Assembly (NCBI GenBank): GCA_027924585.1
Contig: BSBM01000151.1
Span: 10,139,501 to 10,203,500 of the forward strand
Length of the DNA: 64,000 nt
Reading direction: 5' to 3'
Origin: Larix kaempferi
Lineage: Eukaryota; Streptophyta; Pinopsida; Pinales; Pinaceae
Part shown: positions 56,611-64,000 of the stretch, piece by piece
Position numbering within the stretch: the first letter of the stretch is position 1
Layout: every line of letters starts with the position of its first letter
Position numbers and translations under genes: made by a program
Notes under the pieces: generated by a model
What the model was told of the DNA's origin: nothing
Seen by the model: the letters and a program-made list of their open reading frames with translations, nothing else
Databases searched by the model: none

Positions 56611-57449
56611 ATTATTAGTTTGTTACTATTATTTGCTTGATTAATTCATTAATTCTTGTTTCCCTTTGCCAATAATTATTAGTTAATCAACCTTCACATT
56701 TTCTTCATGACCAAGGATATCTTTGAATCATGCTTCCCACATTTCCTTCATATATTCCCTCAAGTGGGGATATGGTACGACGGTTGAGACATTGTTAACT
56801 CAACACGCCTACCATATTGAGGGACTAGTTGTTCCTGGGGAATAAGGCTGAGTCCTTATTAAACGGCCCCCAACAATATCCCTCATGAATGACTGTACTA
56901 TGGACGACCCTCACGGAAACACACATCTGATGAGTTAGGGCCTCTCTTGCTATAGACAAACTCATCATTTGGATATTGGCTAGACTTAACTTATATCAAG
57001 TTCATTAACCTTGTCCCGTGATGTGGATCGATTGGCAATCGCATCCAACACCACGCACATCAAACTTATAAAATAATAATTCAAATAAAACATGAATCAT
57101 AGCTTGACATCACCTATCAATGTATCTGACTCATTCTGAGTCCATGCACATCACGTGCATCCAATATTTTTCCAATGTTTCCACATAATCGAATATATAC
57201 CAGGTTGTCAATATCTGTCACTGATTTGTGACTCATTCCAAGTCCATGGCAGAACAACACATATTTGCATCACATGTACTTTCTCTACATGTCACACTTG
57301 ACAACTCATCAAAGTACATGTGATATATATATATAGGAGCATAAGCGTTAATCAACATTGTCACACTGCACATTCATTCGATCATATCGAATCATTATAA
57401 AATCATATAACATCTTAACCATCTCAAAATCATAGCAGATACATATAAC

Positions 57450-57720
57450 ATTTGATCAACATCATATCATATCATGATCATGTGCGTTGTCTATCTACAT
57501 GAACATCATAGCATAATCATCAATGAAATCATAAAATGATCATCCTCATAACACAATCATATAGAATCATCATTAGTATCACATAGATCAACAACAAATC
57601 ATATCATGGTCATGTGAGCTGTATATATCATAACATAATCATCATAACATGATCATCATCATAGAACAATCATATAGATGTATCATCAATAGCACATAGA
57701 TCGTGACATGTACCAATATC
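57450..57720. repeat. imperfect ~140-bp duplication rich in ATCAT
   Basis: ATCATATCATGATCATGTG...ACACAATCATATAGAATCATC...CACATAGATCA recurs from about 57,597 as ATCATATCATGGTCATGTGAG...GAACAATCATATAGATGTATC...CACATAGATCG. Confidence 0.65.
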
Positions 57721-57877
57721 ACACATATAATAGAATCAACCAAAACCAAATGTCCTCAGAATAAAACATCACATAATCTAAGTCTAATACACACATGACT
57801 GGGTCATTCACAATTGAATGCCCTCAAGAATAGTCATAATTAAAGTATATTGCCTATAACAAAAATAGGGCACTACA

Positions 57878-57882
57878 AATGG
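57878..57882. other. right target-site duplication of solo LTR
   Basis: AATGG, identical to 55,858-55,862. Confidence 0.85.
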
Positions 57883-59083
57883 AATCTATGGAGGATTTGG
57901 GAACACAAAAAGAAACATGCACTCTAGGAACTATACGAGGTAAGAGGAAACTGCCTTCTCTGTTTAAAAAAGTCACATGCTTAAAACGAACAAAATTTGA
58001 AGGTGAAGTAGAAAATTAGGGCATTGAAAAGATAGATGAAGGAATTATCTAGGGCCACAAGCCTAGGAACTCTTGACAATGATACCAAAATATTTAGCAA
58101 AACATCTTCCCCAGATGAATAGGTAACTAGGAAAGTAAAATAAGAACCCTATTCTGTTTGGGAAGACATATTTAGACCAGATGGATATGAGCCCACATAT
58201 TTAAAATTCACAGCAATGTCCACAGAAATAGAGGACAGTGTAACTGTTGAGCGGGTGTCAAGGATATTTCAAACATAAATAGGTCTACTAACAAAATAAA
58301 TTGTGGTGCAACCCTCTTAATTGCATTCTCCCTTGCTTATACAAGCATAAGTCTATAAATTGAAGGCTCTAGCAACAACTGATTAGGAATGATTAGTTCC
58401 ATTACAAGAAAACTGATATATTATTCGGACCGTGGAGGAAAAAAGTGAAGAAGAGTTAATGCTCTACAGAATAGAGAAAGAATATTGGAAGCAAGACCAA
58501 AAGCAACTCAAGGACTTGTAGGGTCAAATCCAAAAGTTGGCAGAAGAAAAGCACATTATGTGCTCATTAGCTCATGAATTATTGGGGTGTAGGAGACCTT
58601 CCCATGTATATGCTCTATTCCTGCAAGAACATTTTATCTTCTTTCAGCTCTCAGCCATAGCTAATGATATACCTTATCGATTCGTTAATGCCCAGTCATT
58701 TTTGAAAGCCTTCTATGATAGTGACGTGATTACACAACACTTTTTGTGTGAACTTTATTTTCACGAGCTCATTTTTCCTCATGAGAGGAAGTTTAATCTA
58801 TTGCACTAAATAAGATATCTTCAGTTGTGGGTCTTTGTACCATACCTCCTTCATCATATCAAATGGAAATTATCCCAAGAGAATGTCGAGAAAAATCAAG
58901 CTACATATGAGTTGATGATTAGGGAAGAATCTACTAGTGCAATTAACCTCATCATAGCTCAATCCCCAATTTATGGGTCCCTTGAACTCTCGAGACTAGT
59001 TGAGTACATTCATGCACATGTTCTATATCAACATGTCCATTGTATCGACAACCATGCATCTAAATCCTTGCAAGGAAGCTAGA
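57883..59083 (+). pseudogene. second accessory ORF, 3' part
   Basis: Continues the accessory frame after the solo LTR (DLGTQKETCTLGTIRGKRKL). After stops and a shift near 58,080 come DIFRPDGYEPTYLKFTAM, TVEEKSEEELMLYRIEKEYW and KQDQKQLKDL (charged, probably helical). The best-preserved frame is at 58,537-58,809 (EEKHIMCSLAHELLGCRRPS, QEHFIFFQLSAIANDIPY, FLCELYFHELIFPHERKF). A final piece at 58,825-59,083 ends YQHVHCIDNHASKSLQGS and stops about 40 bp before the LTR at 59,124. Its position just before polypurine tract and LTR marks it as retroelement-borne. Family unknown. Confidence 0.5.
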
Positions 59084-59112
59084 AAATATGGGAAATGTCC
59101 ACTTTAGGAATT

Positions 59113-59123
59113 AAAAGGAGGGA
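59113..59123 (+). other. polypurine tract
   Basis: AAAAGGAGGGA lies directly before TGTAATGTCCCC. Confidence 0.75.
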
Positions 59124-60440
59124 TGTAATGTCCCCATTTTGACCCTTATAATATTTTGGGCTATAATGTAAATAATGTATGCATATTATGTATGATTCCT
59201 AGCGTGGATCTCAAGGCCAAGGCCCTTCTAGTGAACGTTCGATCTAGAAGAGGCAAGTATTTGATATTATGCTACCCATGTGCTAGTGAACCATGGGAAT
59301 TGTAAATATGCATTTTAATATAAATGCCCACAACTAGCTATGTAATGCAACAAGAGATGGTAGCATGATGTTTACAAGGAATTAGGAGGGAAATATTCAA
59401 AACCTTGAGCCAATCAAGTCAAGCCAAGTGTCAATGAGAGAACCCATCAAACCCTCAACTACCCATGTTGACTTTTGTACCCAATCATTTAATTCCTACA
59501 AGAATTGGTTGAAGTAGTTAATGCCTTGGGGAATGGAGAGGTATGGCTGTCCAAATTCAAGTATGGGAAAGCCACCCTTCCTAGAATTTCGTGTTTGGCT
59601 TCTTGGGAAATAAAAGAGCCACGAAATTGCCCCCAAGCCATTATTCACCCATCAGCTTTGCCCTCTCACGAGTTTGGAGCTACCAGGACGTTTTCCTCCA
59701 TGGATTTCCTGTGTTTTCCTTCATTTTCCTAGCTGGGAGGGGCGTTTTTATGTTGTATAATAGTGGGGAAGAAGGGAAAACGATTTGGGGGTTTAACTGA
59801 GGCCGTTTTGGCCCACTGAATGCTCATATTCCTGTGGGATAAATCGGTTTTCTTCCCTGGGGTTGATTCCCTCTTCCCACAATCCATTTTTGGGTGTGCA
59901 ATGATTTGGGAAAACCCTTAGACCCTATTCTGTAAATCCCATTGTTGAATTGTGTATCGATGCCCAGTTTTTGAGTTGCTATGTGTAAATGAATTTGGGG
60001 GTTGAGATGGGTATCCATTGCTTTGGGCTATGCAGAGCTTGAGAGTCCCTTTTTCCTTGTAGATATCATGCTCAGCTCGGGGGTGGTCTCTAAGTGCTGA
60101 GAGAATACAGGCTGGGTAGAGACCTATAGTTGGGTGGAACGTTGCAGCGACATAGCTAGTTGTTTGGGACAACATTACATCCAGATGAGTATTTTATTGT
60201 TTTTACTTCTGCAAATGTTTTAATGGATGACTATTTTGATATGCTGGATGACTATGAAATGTGTGTGGTTGATTTTTATTCCGCTGTGCATGTTAAATTG
60301 ATTTGCATCTACACACATATGCATTTTACTGAAATGCCATACCTTTTATTCATGATGAATTTGTCTAAGTTGTTTTAAAATCCCAGATTTTAGTGCCATG
60401 TTCCCTTCCTTGCATTGGGTCCAAGGGTGGGTACATTACA
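59124..60440 (+). mobile_element. 1,317-bp LTR, first copy
   Basis: Starts TGTAATGTCCCC and ends GGGTACATTACA, an 8-bp perfect inverted terminus (TGTAATGT/ACATTACA). A polypurine tract precedes it, as for a 3' LTR, and a primer site follows it, as for a 5' LTR. A possible TATA element (TGTATAATAG) lies near 59,754. The first ~624 bp recur at 62,301-62,925; I count about 32 substitutions (about 95% identity). Confidence 0.85.
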
Positions 60441-60442
60441 TT

Positions 60443-60454
60443 TGGTATCAAAAC
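60443..60454 (+). other. primer binding site behind LTR
   Basis: TGGTATCAAAAC, close to TGGTATCAGAGC (tRNA-Met type), two bases after the LTR end. Confidence 0.7.
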
Positions 60455-62300
60455 GATGGTTGCAACATTGGGCCTAATGGGCCAAATCAGGAAACATGCA
60501 AAGGTACGTATGCCTCCTGCCCAGCATAGACCATTAAGAAAAGTTTCAAAAATTTCAAGATTTTTCAAAAAATTTCTAAGTGTTTTGCCTAACTGTTTTA
60601 GTGAGCCTCGTGGAGTTGAGCCGATGTGTTTCGGAGAACCTCGCTGAGTTGCGTCGAAGTTTCCAGCTAGAACTGGCGAGTTTGCACTGAAGATTGCCGG
60701 CGAAACTTGGCAAGTTGCTCCACAACGAATCGACAGAGAATCAATAAGTTCACCGAAAAAGAAGGAAAAATTTCGGCAGAAAGTTATGAGTTTTTAGCTG
60801 AAACAGTTGGCAAAAACTGGTGAGTTTGCGCTGAATTTGTCGGAAGGAAAAGTTGAGTTTTCGACTGGAAGAACTCGGCGAGTTGGTCTGAAACGATGGG
60901 AGAACTCGACGAGTTGGTCTGAAAAATTCAAAAATAAAATGAAATTTCTAAGTGTTTTTCGGCGTCCAAGGGAAAATTTCGGAAGAACTCGGCGAGTTGG
61001 TTCGAAACGGTGGAAGAACTCGGCAAGTTGGTCCGAAACGGCGGGAGAACTCGATGAGTTGGTCCGAAAAATTTCAAAATTTTTCTAAGTGTTTTCGGCG
61101 GAAGAAATCGACTCGCGCTGCAGTGGCCCAAGGAAGCCACAAGGCGACAAGCCCCCTTGACCCCCGTCGTCACCCCGGAGACAATCGTTGAAAGTGTGAA
61201 ATGCATTCTTGGGATGAGAAGTAGGAATTGCATGGAAGGTTTGTGGAAGCCCTATTAAAAGTAATTGGTTGTAATATGCCTTGCGGAAAAGCAATGGGAG
61301 CAGTAAGGCAACGCTGATAAGAGGGAAATTCCTCGCCTTAAACTATTTTTTGTTTATAGCATAAGAATTGCATGTTTGGAAAATAGAAAGAATGAATGTT
61401 ACACACGTATGTATACATTGAATTGCTAATTCGTGAGAAGATCATAGCTAATAATTGCTTGTGTGCATGGTAGAGAGCCCATGAAATTGGATCAGCTATG
61501 ATGTGGAAGAGGGAATTCTATGCTACACTAAGGAATGAAAAAGGGAGAATTCCTTAACTCCTCTCTTGCTATTGTATTTATGTTTCCTAAGTTTTATATA
61601 CTGAAAATTGCAACATAGGGATGTTGGAACTGCAAGAGAGTAGTCGATTAAATGCATATGAATTAGTGGGAATGATTAAAGACTCATTGCATAGTGCATG
61701 TGAATTGCTTATGCATGAGCATGATGTTGCATATGGGTAAAGGTAGTGAAGTTACACATGCAATAGCCCATTAACAGTATCCCCTATGATTAATGACTAT
61801 TAATGTTGTTGATAATGGTTGTGGGAATCAAACCCTAGAATCATGATTGAAAACGCAAGAGATTAGATAGATAAGATGAATATGCACTAGATGGCATATT
61901 AATAAGCATTGCACAGTGCATGTGAAAATGTTTGTGAATGTATATGATATTGCATATTGGTAAAATAGAAAGGTTTTGCATATGCAATGAGACACTTAAG
62001 ATGATTATGGTGGTTGCTAATAATTAGTCGTGTTCGCATTGGTTATAGGACCATAGACAATCGGAGCATGGCTAAGGATGTGGATGATGATTGTTGCATA
62101 TGAACAACAACCTTATGAAGAAAGGATGGTGCAACAAATCTATGATCATGAGGTTGGAAAAAGGACTATGAAGCCTTGGTAAGAGGCCAACCGATCAAGT
62201 AACATCAAGCGATGTTAATGACAACCATGCAGGTAATAGTTATTAGTGCTTAATTGCATGAATGTTGAAATGGGATTGGGTAAGAATCCCTTGAGCCATA
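60455..62300 (+). other. non-coding internal region between two LTR copies
   Basis: 1.85 kb without any retroelement domain. It holds hairpin repeats at 60,640-61,075. A degenerate ~235-bp reiteration follows at 61,440-62,010 (CATTGCATAGTGCATGTGAA at 61,690 and CATTGCACAGTGCATGTGAA at 61,912). Between the two LTRs this gives the structure of a large non-autonomous LTR element, or of a deleted leader. Confidence 0.6.
60640..61075 (+). repeat. array of short palindromes AACTCG-N-CGAGTT
   Basis: GAACTCGGCGAGTTGGTC-type units start at about 60,872, 60,902, 60,984, 61,016 and 61,047, 30-32 bp apart within each cluster, linked by GAAACG(A/G)(T/C)GGGA. Weaker forms (AACTGGCGAGTTT, AACTTGGCAAGTT, AACTGGTGAGTTT) lie at 60,670-60,830. 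Each core is a 6-bp inverted repeat around one base. A longer period of about 140 bp is marked by ATTTCTAAGTGTTTT at 60,942 and 61,083. Confidence 0.85.
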
Positions 62301-62925
62301 TTTAATGTCCCCATTTTGACCCTTATAATATTTTGGGCTATAATGTAAATAATGTATGCATATTATGTATGATTCCTAGCGTGGAGCTCAAGGCCAAGGC
62401 CCCGATAGTGAATGCTCAATCTAGAAGAGGCAAGTATTTTATATTATGCTACCCATGTGCTAGTGAACCATGGGAATTGTAAATATGCATTTTAATATAA
62501 ATGCCCACAACTAGCTATGCAATGCAACCAGAAATGCGGGCATGATGTTTACAAGGAATTGGGAGGGAAATATTCAAAACCTTGAGCCAATCAAGTCAAG
62601 CCAAGTGTCAATGAGAGAACCCATCAAACCCTCAACTACCCATGCTGAATTTTGTACCCAATCATTTAATTCCTCCAAGAATTGGTTGAGGTAGTTAATG
62701 CCTTGGGGAATGGAGAGGTATGGCTGTCCAAATTCGAGTATGGGCAAGCCACCCTTCCTAGGATTTCGTGTTTGGTTTCTTGGGAAAGAAAAGAGCCACG
62801 GAATTGCCCCCAAGCCATTATTCACCCATCATCTTTTCCCTCTCACGCGTTTGGAGCTACCAGGGCATTTTCCTCCATGGATTTCCTGTGTTTTCCTTCA
62901 TTTTCCTAGCTGGGAGGAGCGTTTT
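62301..62925 (+). mobile_element. second LTR copy, cut by copia insertion
   Basis: Homology to the first LTR begins exactly at its first base (TTTAATGTCCCC for TGTAATGTCCCC) and stops at 62,925, where a minus-strand copia LTR begins. No convincing purine tract precedes it (GAGCCATATT). Confidence 0.85.
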
Positions 62926-63570
62926 TGTTAAATTTTCAGAATTTACTTCAATCTGATCTAGGATCTTAACTGAGAGAACAACATGTACAGCAAAACTACA
63001 GCATATCATTCATGGACACAATAATGCAAGCACAGAAGAGACACAAGTTTACTTGGGGAAAACCATAAAGGTGAAAAACCCCAATAACTTCCTCAGAGAT
63101 AGATAGAGCAATGATACAACCCGAATACAAGAGATAGTCTTCTCCTAGCAGCAGAGCCTCCTCCTCCACAAGTGCGCCACTCTCCACAGTGTGAGTGAGA
63201 GAATAGAATGTGTAAAATGAGAGAGACACACTCTCTATTTATACACTAACTTGACTTGACCTTTACTCAACTAGGTCCGCCTCAACTTAACCACTTAACA
63301 TAATGCTGACTGGGCCAACCCCCACTAGGGTGGTCTAATAACTCTTTGACCCACATGGCCGACCCCCAATAGGGTGGTCTAATAACCCTTTGACCCACAT
63401 GACTTATACAGGGCCAACCCCAACAAGGTGGTCTAATAACCCATCAAGTATAAGTTACGACACTTACAATATAAATGATGACACTTCCATATAGAGGAAT
63501 AATAACATCTCTATAGGAATACAATATACATATATGTGAAATACATTCCGAAGTTACATATAAATCAACA
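62926..63570 (-). mobile_element. LTR of second copia element
   Basis: The minus strand starts TGTTGATTTATATG at 63,570 and ends ...AAAATTTAACA at 62,926. It is related to the LTRs at 33,197 and 39,627 (shared ISEEV-coding stretch, GTATAAATAGAGAG box, GGGTTATTAGACCACC-type block). This is the 3' LTR: CCTAGTTAAGAGGGAG precedes it, as at 39,610. Target duplication cannot be checked because the other end is outside the window. Confidence 0.85.
63237..63244 (-). promoter_or_regulatory. TATA box of second copia LTR
   Basis: The minus strand reads GTGTATAAATAGAGAG, identical in core to the boxes of the first copia element. Confidence 0.7.
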
Positions 63571-64000
63571 CTCCCTCTTAACTAGGAAGGTATTTCTCAA
63601 CACAGGTCTTCTAGCACAAGTCATCTTCTCTGGATCATCGTCACTGCTGCTGCTATCTCAATCAATCTCTTAATCTACTCGTCATAGGAAGTTCTACAGA
63701 GCCAGTCCTTTTTCATACTGGATGTAGGCCCACCACCTGCAGGTCTTCGTCATCACTGGCCATACTGTGGAATCCTCAGGACTTATTACATGCATCACAA
63801 AACCTCGAAAGAGCATCCCAGGCTGTTACGAGCACACGGCTCTACCTATAGGATCTCCCAGGGCCATATTATATGTGACCTCACCAAAAAACCTCGCAAG
63901 AGCATCCTAGGTTGTTACGAGCACACAGCTCTACCTATAGGATCTCCTAGGGACAGATTATACGTGGTCACCACAAAACCTCGCAAGAGCATCCTAGGTT
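63571..64000 (-). mobile_element. 3' internal tail of second copia element
   Basis: Non-coding tail between pol and 3' LTR, matching 39,240-39,625 of the first copia element in reverse (for example GCATGTAATAAGTCCTGAGG, AAAAAGGACTGGCTCTGTAG). The window ends inside its repeat array, and pol is not visible. Confidence 0.8.
63795..64000 (-). repeat. ~88-bp reiterated array in second copia tail
   Basis: AAAACCTCG(A/C)AAGAGCATCC recurs near 63,799, 63,885 and 63,975. Units contain GTTACGAGCACACGGCTCTAC and TATAGGATCTCCCAGGG. It corresponds to the array at 38,800-39,375. Confidence 0.85.

Larger units (their letters stand above)
55863..57877 (-). mobile_element. solo LTR, 2,015 bp, with 5-bp target duplication
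   Basis: Read on the minus strand it starts TGTAGTGCCCTATTTTTG at 57,877 and ends GGGAGGGGCTTGACA at 55,863, giving TG...CA ends and TGT...ACA inverted tips. AATGG flanks both sides. Minus-strand TATAAAAG at 56,425-56,432 divides it into about 1.45 kb U3 and 0.57 kb R-U5. No internal retroelement genes are present, so this is a solo LTR left by LTR-LTR recombination or a very short relic. It sits within the second accessory ORF. Confidence 0.85.

Noticed and set aside
59505-59732. 75-codon frame repeated at 62,682-62,909
   Set aside because: Same situation: it is within the two copies of the TGTAATGT LTR.
1-64000. Bacterial, phage or defence-type system
   Set aside because: No operon structure, ribosome binding sites or prokaryotic gene families; all recognisable coding DNA is eukaryotic retroelement.

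Overview
The window looks like intergenic DNA from a large, repeat-rich plant nuclear genome. The evidence is plant-type Ty1/copia and Ty3/gypsy retrotransposons (chromovirus polyprotein, CCHC gag, tRNA-Met-type primer sites TGGTATCAGAGC), LTRs with plant-like TATA boxes, a LINE fragment, and AT-rich DNA with no host gene. The age and nesting of the elements would suit a gymnosperm or another giant plant genome; that is an inference. I found no intact host gene, no tRNA or rRNA gene, no CRISPR array and no bacterial system. Every coding stretch is a retroelement remnant, and nearly all carry stops or frameshifts.

Layout. 1-5.2 kb: 3' part of a plus-strand gypsy element (integrase, a 3.3-kb accessory ORF, polypurine tract, 308-bp LTR). 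5.2-9.4 kb: mostly unassigned, ending in a LINE endonuclease-like fragment. 9.4-10.65 kb: 3' end of a minus-strand copia element. 10.65-13.4 kb: unassigned, with one LTR-like promoter. 13.4-19.6 kb: a decayed minus-strand chromovirus (gag, protease, RT, RNase H, integrase, chromodomain-like tail). 21.1-21.6 kb: minus-strand integrase C-terminus. 21.6-27.5 kb: plus-strand gypsy element A (LTR, primer site, leader, gag, protease). 27.5-33.2 kb and 40.2-41.4 kb: minus-strand gypsy element B, split by a 6,998-bp copia element (33,197-40,194) with two LTRs and a perfect 5-bp target duplication ATCAT. B's 5' LTR (40,475-41,369) in turn interrupts the gag of minus-strand gypsy element E (41.4-45.5 kb). 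45.5-53.2 kb: plus-strand gypsy element E2 (leader, gag, protease, a repeat-coding linker, integrase; RT not found). 54.6-59.1 kb: a second accessory ORF, split by a 2,015-bp solo LTR with a perfect AATGG duplication, followed by a 1,317-bp LTR (59,124-60,440). A non-coding internal region with primer site and hairpin repeats then leads into a second copy of that LTR at 62,301. The second LTR copy is cut at 62,926 by a minus-strand copia element that runs off the window.

The same gag/protease family occurs in A, B, E and E2 in both orientations. Its protease motif is D-E-G-A or a derivative instead of the usual D-S/T-G-A, and its primer-site motif is GACTCCACTGGG-like rather than the tRNA-Met type. 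The most unusual parts are the two long accessory ORFs downstream of integrase, the reiterated non-coding tracts next to the copia 3' LTRs, and the hairpin array behind the 59-60 kb LTR.
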